Source: Deroplatys truncata (Eukaryota > Arthropoda > Insecta > Mantodea > Mantidae). Taken from it: a DNA stretch of 64,000 nt. The stretch lies in NCBI GenBank assembly GCA_030765065.1, contig CM060983.1, forward strand, positions 49,164,067 through 49,228,066, in the 5' to 3' direction. Below, one piece after another: positions 11,307 through 23,137 of the stretch. The notes under the pieces are model-generated. The model ran no database searches, had not been told where the DNA came from, and saw only the letters and a program-made list of their open reading frames with translations. A program made the translations under genes and the position numbers. Position 1 is the stretch's first letter, and each line of letters starts with the position of its first letter.

Positions 11307-13261
11307 GCGGTTAGAGACTCATATGAATGTAAGATAAAAGAAGCTAAAAGAGGCAAGACCACTCTAATTAAATTAAAGCTGATGAAAGAGAAAGCGTTGA
11401 TTGTAGACATTAAGCTGCAAAAAGCTCTGAGAAACCAAAAAGAGGAGTCACGTATTATTGGAACTGGCTTGCTTCTCCTTTTCTCTCTCGCCCAGAAAGT
11501 ATTTACTTCTCTACAATAGCTATTAACACTAAATGATGTCTGCAGTCCGCACGTCTTTCGAACAGCCACACACGATTTTCATTATTACATTTTTATCTGT
11601 TACCGTGTCTTTCAGATCACGACTTAATGGCTTTGTTTCTGAGAAGGGAACCACCCCGTGGTACAAGAAAAGGAAAGTGGATCATGTGGGAGTGGATGTC
11701 ACGACAGAATTGGTTCAGTAGCAGCGGCGGTTCTTCTATATTGACCTGTAGATAGTATACACTTTAGAACCTCAAAATATGAGAAATTGTATATTATCAA
11801 TTTAGGGAAAATCCCTGCAGGCCGATCGTAAAGGGAAACTACAATGAATAAAATCACATTTACTCTTTAACAAATCATACAAAAACGAATTTACGTCATA
11901 TTATTCGAGGTAAATGTCTCCAGAAATAGTTTCATTACATATTTTGTTTTAGGTACAAAGAGCGCCAAAGAAAATCTCACTGCACCTCGCATTTATATTA
12001 CATTATTGATCGTTGTACGTGGCCTTGTGAAGCCATGGCCATTTCATTGGTTGCTTTAGACCATGGTGCAAGGGTGCCAACTCCTTCTGCTAAATAGTTG
12101 CACCAATAACCACAACAAAAGTTACAAAATGGCGTAGAAACGAAATATATGTTTACGCTCTCGATCGTATTGGCTAAAAGTGAGTGCATTCAGTTTGTCA
12201 TACAGACAGGTAGCACATACCTTATCGCTTATGCAGGACACAACTTTGAAAGGATTAAAAGTTAAGGGGAAAACTTGATGAGCGACCAGGTTAGCGAAGT
12301 GTAGAATGTGTAGTGTGAGAAGATTTTAGGGGGTGCAAATTAAAGCTTGAATGGTATTCATTAAATACATAGCAATACTTTATAACAAAAAATAAGCAGA
12401 ACTGTATTCTCATAGTGATATAAATGCTTGTTGCTGCATTGAAGCAAACGTAAATAAATAATAAATAAATAAAGCAGCATGTTTTCCCTCTAATTCAAAC
12501 TATAGTTGGTTAATATACCTTTAATAACACATTACTGATCATAGGAATACAACAGGATTGTAGACAAAAATATAACCAAGCCAATTTTATTGCTATTTTG
12601 TCATATTCCGTACCATATACATATACATACTTACCTCTAGTTTCTAAACATGATCAGTCAATTATACAAAAAGAGTAATTTGCATTTAGTCTTAGTTGTG
12701 CAGTTTCCTTCCTCTACTGTCGGATTTATGTCTATTTTGCTCTGTGAATTTGAGTCATGGTATTGAACATTCAATCCGATGTTGGAAAACACGAGGAGGG
12801 TGACAAAACAACATAACTTCAGACAGACCAGTACATGCGATAAACTATTATTGTTTATATGTATTTGTTTCTATTTATTTTACTTCGCTTCAATTATGTG
12901 CTCATATCGCCACGTATCTGTTAGGAGATACCTCGTGGCTCAGTGTGTGGCAGACAGACTTGTAGGTCTCATCCCTGTACGTACCATCTTGCTTTGTCAT
13001 GCGTCCAAAAGGACCTTAGTGCAAGACAACTGTACCTCTACTTCTGTATTTGCCGGGTAGATGATATAAGAATGCCGTCCAGTCTATCTGTTTTAATTAT
13101 CTGTGGATAGATAGCAGAACGTTCGTATTACCATCTATTTTCGCTATTACTATTGTTTTAGACCTAAGGTAGAGCTTTGTGTCGTGGCATTAATACTTCA
13201 ATCCGGTATCTACCTTGACGACTGAGGTAAAACACGAAAAAAAATCCAAGAGAGTTTTGGG
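11307..13261. other. unassigned sequence
   Basis: Overlapping short ORFs around 11277-11569 and others at 11533-11721, 11998-12189 and 12779-13060 match nothing I recognise. A Lys-rich open stretch at 11277-11519 has no domain signature. A tRNA-A-box-like string near 12931 lacks a convincing B box. Confidence 0.4.
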
Positions 13262-14158
13262 AAAAATCTAATGTGTTACACTCACATGACTTTCTCTACT
13301 CTTGTACAAACTATTTTTACCAACTCTTATTCTCCATCTATTTCATATTAATCAAGATAAACATTTGCAGAAACGATCTTTTGACATGCAAAGGGAATAA
13401 AATTTAGCAGTTCTAAAAATATTTGACTATCGCTTAAGGCGTACTATGTTCCCCTTGTTTTGTATTTGCAAGGTCAATATAAGCACAGACATATCTCTTA
13501 ATAGCTGGTTGCTATGTGCAGCACCATCCTCTTTGCCACAGATTAGTACTCTTTGCATAACCAAGACAAATAAAGCAATATTTCGAAAATGGTTCACTCA
13601 ACAAAAAAATGTATATGACATAAATTGTGTATTTTAATGCGATCTACATTTTTTGTGAAGTAAAATTTTGTCTATCTCTTATGGTTTACCAGTTATGCAA
13701 AAGTCGTTCACAATGAAGAATACTTTTGGAGACATTCCCAGAAAATTCAAGATATATATTTTATTTGTCATGAAAATATCATAAATATATGATATTTTAA
13801 ACAAAGTCGTTAGAGCCATTTTTGAGAAAATTAAAATTTTCGAAAAATGTTCCATGTAAGAGTAGTCTGGGGTGGGGGGATTTTCATGAAAACCTTCGTG
13901 TCGCATCTCTGGAAGATACTGAACCTAAATACCAAGTTTGGTGTTTATCCGACTGTTCGTTTCTGAGTTACGCTGTTCACAGGCGCGCGCGCGCGCGCAC
14001 ACACAAACACACACAGACACACTCACACGTTTCCAAAAATGCTTTTTTTGGATTCAGGGGGTCTCAAAACATATATTTCCGGTGAAATCTCGGTATCGAA
14101 TTTTTGGGTGGAATACAATACTTCCCCTACTTACTATACGTAGTAGAGAAAGTAAAAA
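13262..14158 (+). repeat. Repeat A, full-length copy A6
   Basis: Complete from AAAAATCTAATGTGTTACAC to GTAGTAGAGAAAGTAAAAA. The internal tract differs from other copies: it starts with a (GC)n run (about 13983-13997) followed by an interrupted (CA)n to about 14025. Confidence 0.92.
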
Positions 14159-14614
14159 CGAATAAAGAGGAACTACTCCCTTTAAAATAGACCACTGTTC
14201 AAGCATCGATCTCAGACTTGAGAGATGATATGCAGCACTTGATATTCCTCCCATTTCGTCTTGTTTGTACGCCAAGAAAATTAGTGACGCATTTCCGTGC
14301 CTATAATGAACACTTGTGAGGGAGAAACGGAAACAATCAGGGCTGAAGGAGCAGGAAGCGTTCCTGGCTCAAGAATATTGCTGCTCGGCGGGCGTAGCTC
14401 GACAAGCGAAAACAAACCCCGTAGTTTAATTACCGCAACTTGTAAGCTAGCAACAAGTAGTGACAAAGGAAAGGGATAAACATCGCATTCTCATAGCCTA
14501 CAAGATGCTGCTCCATTGTATTGCCCGTCTACAAACTGTCTTCATATTCTTAAGCACCTACATGATTAATCTTACAACAGTACGCTCTGCTACAACGAAT
14601 TATAGTCGTGAAAA
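14159..14614. other. unassigned sequence
   Basis: Short overlapping ORFs on both strands between 14281 and 14480, none recognisable. No repeat boundary apart from the flanking elements. Confidence 0.4.
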
Positions 14615-15325
14615 TACAGGGAGAGCCAAAAAACTACGAACAGGCTGTGAGGTGTTTTTGCTGTCTGCGTCTTCGGCGCCCGTTGCCGTCTGCCGCTATC
14701 ATAGAAAGGCGCGGATGAAACCATACAACACTTTTAATGGCTTTACTTAACAACTGTATGAATGGAAATGCTGAAACTGGCCACCGTCGTTGTCCATACA
14801 TTTTTGGCACCTCTTTAGGAAACTATCCATCACTCGCCGTAGTTAACGTTGAGAAATGCTGACAATTTCCTGGCGGATATTTTGTTTTAATTCTTCCAGG
14901 GTGTGTGAGTTTGTCTTGTACACTTTATGTTTTAAGTTACCCCAGAGATAGAAATCGCAGGGGGTTAGGTCGGGGGACCGAGGGGGCCATAAATCTGTGC
15001 TAATAACTCTTCCTCAAACACACTTTCACTTTTTCTCATCGAAATATTGGCCGTATGAGCTGAGCCTTGTTTGAAAAAAGGCAAAATCACGCTCCATGTC
15101 TGTTAATTCTCTAAAAACAGGGGGCAAAATTGTATTCACGGGCTTCAACCATCTCCTTTCATAAAGCTGGTAAGTAAAGCCTTTAAAAGTAGTTTTAAAA
15201 ATGTTGTGTGGTTTCATCCGCGCCTTTCTATGATAGCGGCAACAGGCAACGAGCGTCGAGGACACGGACAGGAAAAACACTGCGCAGCCGGTTCGTAGTT
15301 TTATGGCGCTCTCTCTAGCTGTGTA
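14615..15325 (-). mobile_element. 711-bp DNA transposon with long inverted ends and IS630-type transposase remnant
   Basis: The ends are TACAGGGAGAGCC..AAAACTACGAAC on the left and the complement of TACACAGCTAGAGAGAGCGC..AAAACTACGAAC on the right. Beyond these, similarity between the two arms continues for about 140 bp (shared CTATCATAGAAAGGCGCGGA at 14697 and 15218). The minus strand between them reads MERDFAFFQ (start of the second-Asp block, broken by frameshift), then PRSPDLTPCDFYLWGNLK (third-Asp block), then QNIRQEIVSISQR, a stop, and SFLKRCQKCMDNDGGQFQH (C-terminus). The first part of the transposase is absent, so it is a deleted, non-autonomous IS630/Tc1-like element. Confidence 0.8.
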
Positions 15326-15350
15326 AGGGGTATAGTACGCAGACTAAGAG

Positions 15351-15745
15351 TATAGAAGACTGAGTGAGATGTCTCCGTGGCAACATGTGAGGTCCGGGGT
15401 TCTACTCCCATCGTGCTGGCCACTACGGCCATGGGTTTTTCATGTGGTTTCCCCGGGTCGATAGGCGAATGCTGGGGTGTTTCCCCTTCTACCAAGAATT
15501 TACTGTTCCCATCATTTCCTTTCATCCGTTTCAGGGTTGTAGGACCAGGCGATGGCGGTTGGTGTATTGCGGCAGGACGGTGGCATTTGTCCTCTGGAAA
15601 GATTTCTTCCAGCCATTTGACGCGACTGCTGGGGCCCCGTTCCTGTTTGGAACTGTTTTGATTGACACGGAACCCCCGTGTTGCGAGTGGTTTAGGGCAC
15701 ACTGGTCTCCCCTTCATTCTTTGCAAGCAAAACGGGTCCACTATG
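15351..15745 (+). repeat. tRNA-derived SINE, body shared with other copies
   Basis: A B-box-like GGGGTTCTACTCCC at about 15397 follows a degenerate head. The body carries GGTTTCCCCGGGTCGA, GGCGAATGCTGGGGT and TTTCAGGGTTGTAGGACCA, which recur at 54888-55420 and in part at 21390, 30840 and 51690. ORFs on both strands here are SINE translations. Confidence 0.7.
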
Positions 15746-15813
15746 GCCTATAGTCTGTACAGTGAAATCAAAATTGAGTTTTATTTATGGACGCTCTTTA
15801 ACTGATATGGTTC

Positions 15814-16060
15814 TTAGCGCCCCATTCTATATTGGACGTGAAAGACCGGAAATTTTACTCAGAGGTGTCTTTAACAGCCTTGAGGTTCTTTTACGTGCCG
15901 TAAATCTACGACACGGGACCACCGGCTTTACTTCCCTTCCGAAGGAAGTCATGCTAAAGATTTTAATGTCCGAAAAAAGAATCTATCGCCCTCTGCCGGG
16001 TTTCAACCCGCGGCCTCGGGAAGTAGAGGCTAGCATGGTACCCCCAGACCATGGACGACG
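15814..16060 (-). repeat. tRNA-derived SINE, second family
   Basis: On the minus strand the head contains TACCATGCTAGCCTCTA and a B-box-like GGGTTGAAACCCG. The tail shares TTCCTTCGGAAGG, GGACCCGTGTCG-like and CGTCCAATATAGAAT blocks with the plus-strand copy at 38184-38411. The TTCCTTCGGAAGG block is a perfect palindrome around TCG. Confidence 0.7.
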
Positions 16061-16085
16061 ACACTGTACAGTAACTTACCCAGTG

Positions 16086-16268
16086 GGAGGGGTACACAGT
16101 ATGTTGAACTCCTGCCGCGCGACGTGTACAGTAGATAACTGCCAACAGTATTTCACTATCGCACGTCTTTACCCCCCGCATGCCTAATACCAAGTAAACA
16201 CCACCTCCTTCCAGTAGCCCTACGTGCTTGGAAGGGCTCCCCATCCACTAGCTAAAATCTCGCTGAAA
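16086..16268 (+). repeat. unclassified direct repeat, copy 1
   Basis: About 185 bp similar to 18023-18214: shared blocks TCACTATCGCACGTCTTTAC, CCAAGTAAA and GCTTGGAAGGGCTCC. No ends or coding sequence recognised. Confidence 0.75.
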
Positions 16269-16334
16269 AGACAGTATTTGTGGTACTGTACTCCAGTTAC
16301 CTGAGGCACCTCGCCTGTCTACTCCTAACCTTTT

Positions 16335-17052
16335 CTACAAAGTATTCTTACAAAAGCTTAGTTTTCTATCTAATTCAGGTTAATGCATTTAGAAATGGTT
16401 CCATTACACATTTCGCTGCAGCCAAAAGGAGGATACAGTAGACCGCAGCGATAGTCAAATCTATTTAAAAAAGCGGGTCACTATTCCAGTCTATCCATGA
16501 CATCGCGAGAAACAAAAGAATGCTGGCTTAGCACTCCAAAAAGTGTAAGATAAAATTTGGAAATTCTATCCAATACCAAGGAATATATCGGAAATGTTTA
16601 ATATCACAGAAAAGTTTGACATAAACTATAAGTTTTTCTCTGTATCATATGGTTTATCAGTTGTACAAAACTAAACAAATTGCATTTAGAAGGAAGAGTT
16701 CACAGGCTACATATACACTTTAAAATATAACTTTACCTGGTCAATAATCTAAATCTTCAGAGTAAATTTGGGAAAATAAAAAAATAGAGAAAGGTTTTGG
16801 ATATAAATGGTAAGTGATTTTCTTGATAACCTTCCTTACCATCTTTGGGAAATGCTGAACTTAAATCCCAAATTTGCTATTTATGGGTCCTTAATTTTTT
16901 TAATTATGTTGTTCAGGCGCACATGTGCGCGCATATCTACATCTTGTTTCATCAAGGTTTTTCTTGATTCGAGGGACTTTAAAACATACATTTATGTTGA
17001 AACTTCTATATCTAACTTTTGGGTGGAATGCAATATTTCCTCTATCTACTGA
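16335..17052 (+). repeat. old Repeat A copy
   Basis: Diverged copy recognised by GCGATAGTCAAAT, GGTTTATCAGTTGTAC, the GTGATTTTCTTGATAACCTTC block and the 3' block TTTTGGGTGGAATGCAATA. The internal CA position holds only a short GCGCACATGTGCGCGC-like palindrome. Confidence 0.75.
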
Positions 17053-17776
17053 TGTCATATTGTGCCAGTATGTTCAGTTATCTCCTTCACTGTTCTCGCC
17101 AGCCGAATTTGCATATAGTGTAAGAAAGGGTGAATCGGGTCAGCTGCCGCCATTCGCTAGAGAAAATTATATTAAACCATTTCGTGGCGTTAGTAATCTT
17201 ATGCGGTTGTATTTATTTGGGATCCGCCACTGATTAAGATGCTGAACAAAGAGCAGACTCGCCATCTGTTCCTCTTGTGTGATTCATTAGACTCCGACAT
17301 ACTGCGGTCGGGCTACGCATCCTCCCACAACCACTACTGCTGATGACCACTGTAGTCACACTCATCATTTAAGGCCAGTAGGTAGCGATCGCAGATAAAT
17401 TGTTTCTATCTAGAACATTGTTCTTGCACGCTATAATCAGAACAAAACCACCGAACACAATACCGTCACGATTGCCAGAAACATCGTATTGTTTAGACAG
17501 AATCAGATCGATAAAATTATGGTACACGGTTTCGTTTCTAACCACTCATTGAAATCTCCACGTTATGTTACCACAATAATCAGTTAATTCTCGGCTTTAT
17601 ATCGTAAACACACCAGGGCTTTTAACCTTTTATATAGTCGTTAATTTTCAGTATCCAGCTTCAAGTCTGTGAATCTAGCTAAATTTAGTCATCTAATTTA
17701 TTGACAACTTCATTTCAGCAGTTTATTATTTACGGGCAGATTACTGTATTGTTTGTTCATGAAGTACAAAACAGAG
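17053..17776. other. unassigned sequence
   Basis: No gene, tRNA or repeat ends recognised. Confidence 0.45.
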
Positions 17777-17953
17777 GGCTGGCCCCGTACTCAGTTGGTA
17801 GAGCACCTGCCTGCTATGCGAGGAGTCCCGGCTTCGATTCCCGACTGGAGGTGGGAATTTTTCTCTAGCTAAAATTATTCTCTATCCTCCCCAAGGTCTG
17901 GAAGCTTGTATGAATGAGAGTGAGAATGTGTGTGTGTGTGTGTGTGTGTGTGA
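17777..17953 (+). repeat. tRNA-derived SINE with (TG)n tail
   Basis: The head GGCCCCGTACTCAGTTGGTA..GAGCACC looks like an A box and GGCTTCGATTCCC like a B box, spaced as in a tRNA. The sequence goes on into a non-tRNA body and ends in (TG)n at about 17930-17952, so it is a SINE rather than a functional tRNA gene. Confidence 0.7.
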
Positions 17954-18022
17954 TCTACTATTTGTTCAGTGACGTTTTTGCTAGTAGGGTGGCTTATCTC
18001 TAAGGTAAAGTTTTAGCTGGTG

Positions 18023-18214
18023 TGGGGTATACAGTATGCTGAACTCCTACTGCGCGTGACGCGTACAGTGGAAAACAGACAACAGTGCTTCACTATCGCA
18101 CGTCTTTACCCATCACTTGCCCCATACCAAGTAAATACTACCTTCTTTCAGTAGCTAAACTCTACCTGCTTGGAAGGGCTCCCTCACCTACTGACCAAAA
18201 TATCGCTGAACAGC
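18023..18214 (+). repeat. unclassified direct repeat, copy 2
   Basis: Partner of 16086-16268, same strand, about 1.9 kb downstream. Confidence 0.75.
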
Positions 18215-18384
18215 AGTAATGTGTAAAACCCTCAAAAATCCAATGACAACTGCATAAGAGTTAACAATATTGCAGATAGACAATATGTTCTAAAGGTAAA
18301 AGGCCGCCGATATGACCATTCCAGTTAAAGGCAGGGTACAAATGGAGCAATAAAAAAAGAAAAGAAAAAATATGCTTAGTTCAG

Positions 18385-18665
18385 CTCCATAGTTGAGGCT
18401 AGCGTGACTGCCTCACATTCAAGATGTCCGAGTTCGATTATCAGTTACGGAGATATCTGGATAAGGTTTCATTTTCTTTTAGCTCTAGAAGACGAATTTT
18501 GCGTAACTCTAGGGCCTAAAGACCTCGACCTCATTTGATAAAAAAAGACATTCATAAAAAAAATTAGGAAAGGAATTTCTAGGAAGGTTTTTAGGGTTAC
18601 GCGAGGAGTATTAAGGACTCCATGCCGTAGTGAAGGCACACTGTCTATAGAGATGACACTCAAAC
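18385..18665 (+). repeat. possible tRNA-derived SINE
   Basis: TAGTTGAGGCTAGCGTGAC resembles an A box and GAGTTCGATTATC a B box about 40 bp later; the body is unknown. A second copy was not found in this window. Confidence 0.45.
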
Positions 18666-19205
18666 CATACCAGCAAGGGACAGGCCAGCCTCCGCCACTT
18701 GAACTTTTGAAAGGGCTACAAATCCAGGAATTTAAAAAAATCAGAGAAGGAAATAACTAAAAATAAGGCTACACAAAACTCTTGCGCTCCCCACATATCT
18801 ATTATGTGTCCATATGTGTAGACCCTCAGAGATGCAGATAAAAGAATACTCCAAACAGAGGAAATTAAATTTTTAAGAAAATGTAGAAGATATAAAAAGG
18901 ACAGAACTAATTAAAATGAGGTGATCTAAATGCAGAAAATATCATATATAATGCAAAATAATAAAGCGAATAAATGAACGGTGGGATCATTTAAATCGAG
19001 TGGATAGCAATAATAGGATACCAACCAAAATACAATCCAGCCGGAAATAAAAAATTAGGGCAACCATGAAAAAATTATGATCGGACCAATGTTTGTTGAA
19101 AACTAAAGGGCCAATAAGTCACAGAATTACTATGGCTAAAAAGGTGATTTTAAACTTCAAATTCACACTTATTTAAATATTTTAGTTTGCATTAAATAGC
19201 CATTT
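18666..19205. other. unassigned AT-rich sequence
   Basis: No recognisable feature. Confidence 0.45.
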
Positions 19206-19896
19206 AAAAAAATCTGATATGTTACATTCACATGACCTTCTGTGAAAGTTAATGGGTATAAAACCTATTTTTACGAAACCATATGTTTCTATCTATTTCA
19301 TTTAAAACGAGACAAACCTCTGCATTTTCGTTATAAATGCAAACAGTATAGCGATAGGCAAATGTTTAAGACCTGGAAGTCATATGCCGGCCTTAAAATT
19401 CCATACTCTTTCCATGCAACCGCGAAAACAACTGAATGTCGACAGGATTTTAGAATGACAAAGAATTGAACAATTCAAACCATTAATAATGGATATCTCG
19501 AAAATTGCTGATGCAACAAAAAGCTATTTGAAAAAAATCATATATCTAAAGAGATCCACAGTTTTGGTATAGTGCATTTTCGTCTATCGCTTAACATTTA
19601 CCAGTTATACAAGATTACACAAAATTCTTTTCGCGAAGAGGACTTCATAGCTTATTCCCAGAAAATCCAAGATAAGGTTATTTTACATATAAATATCTTT
19701 AATGATTTATTTTAATAAAAATTATAAGAGCCATTTTTGAGAAAATCGAAAATGCTGAAAAATGTTCCATATAGAGGGTAGTTGGAGGTGGGGCACTTTT
19801 TTGAAACTCTTCGTGTCGCATCTTTAGAAGGTATTGTATTTAAATATACCAAGTGCGTATTTATCCGACTTTTCGTTTATGAGTTTATGCTGCTCA

Positions 19897-19936
<40 letters not shown>

Positions 19937-19940
19937 CACG
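19206..19940 (+). repeat. old Repeat A copy ending in (GA)n
   Basis: Starts AAATCTGATATGTTACATTC. The site usually occupied by (CA)n holds a (GA)n run (about 19899-19930) instead, where a second old copy takes over. Confidence 0.8.
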
Positions 19941-20616
19941 GACTGGACGCTATATGCTGAGCTTAGTTTTCATGAAGTCGGGATAAACAAATGAATGTCG
20001 ACAAGACTAAAAGAATGACCAGAGTATTGAAAAAAATCCAGCCATTAATGACGGATATCTGGGAAAGGCTGATACCACAAAAAATCTTATTTGAAATAAA
20101 TTGTTAGTTTTAAAGAGATCTACATTTTTTGTGTAGTACGTTTCCGTCTATCACTTAACGTTTAACAGTTATACAAGATTATACAAAATTACTTCCGAAT
20201 GAAGAGGACTTCAAAGGCTATTTCTAGAAAATTCAAGATATAATACATTTTGTTTATCATGTAAATATTTTTAATATGTGGTATTTTAGTCAAAATTGGT
20301 GTAACTGTTTTTTATAATTTCAAAATTTTCGAAAATGGTTCCATGTAAAGGGTAGTTGAGGATGGGGGGATTTTCTTGAAAATCTTCGTGTTGTGTCCTT
20401 GAATACTACTGAACTTAAATACCAAGTTTGGTACTTAATCGACTTTTCGTGTTTGAGTTATGCTGTTCAAAGGCACACACACACACCGACCTTTTGCTAA
20501 GAATACATTTGTATTAAGGGGGTCCTCAAAACATATATTTCCGGTGAAATCTCGGTATCAAACTTTTGGGTGGAATGCAATTCTTCCCCTACTTACTATA
20601 CATAGTAGAGAAAGCA
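19941..20616 (+). repeat. old Repeat A copy, 5' truncated
   Basis: Begins within the family at TGGACGCTATATGCTG and continues to a normal 3' end (ACTATACATAGTAGAGAAAG). Internal CA tract is short (about 20475-20486). Confidence 0.8.
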
Positions 20617-21389
20617 AGATGTATTATTACTACGACACGAAATCTGTATTTTTCAGAATTCACATGTCTGCCGCATTAACCTAAATAACCCCAGATTGTG
20701 AGCGTACGCTTTACCAAGGGTCATCTCGCTCGCCTATACTTCTTCTTCCCGTTTAAACTTGGGGAATACCAACTATCAACACAAGATTGGGGTTCAATCT
20801 CTTCGGATGAACAGTGGCCCATTCGAACCAAAAATTGCCCACGCCTCACTAGCGACCATGTCTTTAAGATCAAAGCAATATCGTTATGGTATTCCGAACT
20901 AGGGCTCCTTACGTGAATCCGCAGCCCCGAGTTTTGCATATCTGCGAGAGCCAAGGGTTGAAAAGCGGACGCGATCGATAGGCTACCCACCTTATACGTT
21001 CACACCAAAGTTATTCAGCCTGGCTCTCAAGCAAAGCCCTTTAGAGTAACTGGAGTAGAATTAAGAGGGAATTGTTTGCCCTATAGATTACTCCACGTAG
21101 CTTGGAATTCAAGGGAGTTGCTAACAAAGAAACTCTGTTTTAGAAATGAATTAAATTTAAGTGCATCAGAATCAAAGGACTTTACAATCCATCTTAGAAC
21201 TCCCAAGTTTCTTTAGCTTCACCATTAGCAGCGACAAACTAAGAATGACAGCGCTCTCGAACATGAGCACCAACTGTTACAAAAGGAAGGAAAATGCTTT
21301 TAAAATCACTTTGCTGTTTCCTTTTGCTGGGAAGCCTGAAGGCCCAAAAGTGCCAGAAATCAAAGCTAAAATGTCCATCGATGATTTAC
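20617..21389. other. unassigned sequence
   Basis: Short ORFs 20698-20916 and 20721-20990 overlap on opposite strands and match nothing known to me. Confidence 0.4.
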
Positions 21390-21740
21390 CAAGCGAGGTG
21401 GCGGGGCGGTACCATATGCGGCTCGCACTCTGACCCATGGATTTTTCGTGGTTTCCCGGGGCCAGCAGGCGAAAGCTGGGGTAGTTACTTCCCCACCACG
21501 ATTTCCTTTCCATCATTTCTCTTTCACTCCGTTTCTTCCTCAACTTTCAGGCGTGCTTTTAGAATTCGTGGGCATGGATGCATATTCAATGCTGCTTGAT
21601 TGACGGATCGTTCATCGCCCACCCTCAGTGGCTCCAGCAATGGGACCGGTGTGCGAGCTTGGAGATGTTAGGAACCTCGGCGCGTCTCCGTGGCCTGTAG
21701 CTACCTGTGGCTCCTTCACCTCATCCCTTCCTTTTGGGTG
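21390..21740 (+). repeat. tRNA-derived SINE
   Basis: Head GCGAGGTGGCGGGGC followed by a degenerate B box, then the body block CCATGGATTTTTCGTGGTTT, GGCGAAAGCTGGGGTAGTT and CACGATTTCCTTTCC. The last block is shared with the copy at 30840-31195, the first two with 54888-55420. Confidence 0.65.
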
Positions 21741-21789
21741 TGGTGATGATAAATGAGTGGTCTCTAAAAGAAGCCATGCTCGCAGGCTC

Positions 21790-21949
21790 AAGAGCCCTTT
21801 GTGTCTCATATACTGGCATTACTCTAGTTCAATCGTATAAATCGGACCATGTCCTCGATATCTGTCTTTTTATATCCTCAGGTTCCAAAAACAAAGATCC
21901 TATGGATAAATACCAATGTGCAACGAAACCTTGGCACTCGCATAGTATA
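21790..21949 (-). pseudogene. LINE ORF2 C-terminal relic, distal segment
   Basis: On the minus strand this continues the LINE interrupted by the mariner at 21952-22851; it reads PRFRCTLVFIHRIF and DIEDMVRFIRLN with stops. Assignment rests mainly on continuity with the RNase H segments upstream. Confidence 0.5.
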
Positions 21950-21951
21950 TA

Positions 21952-22851
21952 CGAGGGCTGATCAATAAAGACTGAGACTGATTTTTTTTTTTTTTCACAG
22001 ATACTTATTACTCCATTTCAATGTTGACATGGTCTTTTTCAAAGTGGTCCCCTCCTAACTGAATGCACTTTTTTATAGTCTCTGCCAGTCCTCGAACACA
22101 TGGTGCAGGCCATTCTATGAGAATCGCCTCACTTTTCTTTAGCACTGCTTCAGTGCTCTCAAATCGAATGCCCTGTAGCTTTGCCTTTAGTAATGGGAAT
22201 AAAAAGAAATCACAGGGGGTAAGACCGGGGCTTTAAGGCGGATACGGCACACAGGTAATGTTGAATTTAGCCAAAAATTCCTGGACTTGATTTGCGACGT
22301 GAGGTCGCGCGTTGTCGTGATGAAGTCGCCACCCATGTGGATGATGTTCTGGACGTTTCCTTGTAATGTGCTTCCTCAGTGTAGCCAATACTGGCGTGTA
22401 GTAGCTGCTGTAACAGTAGTGTGAGGGGGGGGGGGAACTGCATGCTGGTAAATCATTCCATTCCGAAACACCAGGCCCACCTTGCTTAGCACAGAGGACT
22501 CGCCCTTCTTTGAAGTCCTTGAACCACCTAAACACCGTTGCACGAGGTAATGCATATTCACCGTATGCTTGCTTCACCTTTTCGAAAGTTTCAAGGCTGT
22601 ATGATTTAAACGAAAATAAAATTTTGTTGCGCTGTATTGCTCCTCTCGTGTCACCTCCATTTTGTGGGTACGAAATTCAAGTAGGGTCAACAATATACAG
22701 CATTACTACCAACCTACTGTTACGAGAGTGCTGTCGCTTATGGACATTATACATGAAACCCTGCTCTTTTCAAGTATTCGTGGTAGAAACATAAAACTAT
22801 CAAGGAAACTACAGAAAAAAATCAGTCTCAGTCTTTATTGATCAGCCCTTG
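21952..22851 (-). mobile_element. internally deleted mariner element, 900 bp
   Basis: Bounded by TA (21950-21951 and 22852-22853), with inverted ends CGAGGGCTGATCAATAAAGA on both sides extending over about 35 bp. The minus strand encodes an N-terminal piece (TVFRWFKDFKEGR, helix-turn-helix region), then after a deletion the second-Asp block LHHDNARPHVANQVQEFL, then PYPP, and a C-terminus FEKDHVNIEME. The region with the first catalytic Asp is gone and the reading frame is broken, so it cannot encode a transposase. A G-run of about ten lies at 22428-22437. It interrupts a LINE. Confidence 0.88.
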
Positions 22852-22853
22852 TA

Positions 22854-23124
22854 CTATGAGGTCTCAAAGTCCCTCGCATATTTCATACATAAAGGGTCTT
22901 GTGCAAGACCCATTATGCATAAATGTCTAGATAAATTCAGGATAAACTCACCGGTCAGGTCCAGATATAAAAACGTGGCCCTGTCTGGTAGTGGTTTGCT
23001 TGGTCCAGATCACAAGATGAGCCCTCGACGTAAACGGGGTAATCTGATACATGACATTTCTAGCACCCCGAAAAAGGGCTCAGGCCCAATAAAACCGAGC
23101 CCCGATCCCCTCCTCGCGAGAGCT
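22854..23124 (-). pseudogene. LINE ORF2 relic, after RNase H
   Basis: On the minus strand, with frameshifts: ALAREEGIG, GPEPFFGVLEM, then LNLSRHLCIMGLAQDPLC, which resembles the LLTGH..L..MG...DPLC motif downstream of RNase H in Jockey/R1-type LINEs. It joins 23524-23990 once the SINE 23138-23510 is removed. Confidence 0.65.
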
Positions 23125-23137
23125 CTGCCCTCTCATT

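Noticed and set aside
12925..12985. tRNA-like A box (TGGCTCAGTGTGTGGCA)
   Set aside because: No matching B box at a suitable distance.
15301..15753. ORFs of 94-146 codons on both strands
   Set aside because: They lie in a SINE body and are open only because it is GC-richer than the surroundings.
17777..17850. A functional tRNA gene
   Set aside because: A- and B-box-like motifs are present, but the sequence continues into a SINE body with a (TG)n tail, and no clean cloverleaf with paired acceptor ends could be drawn.
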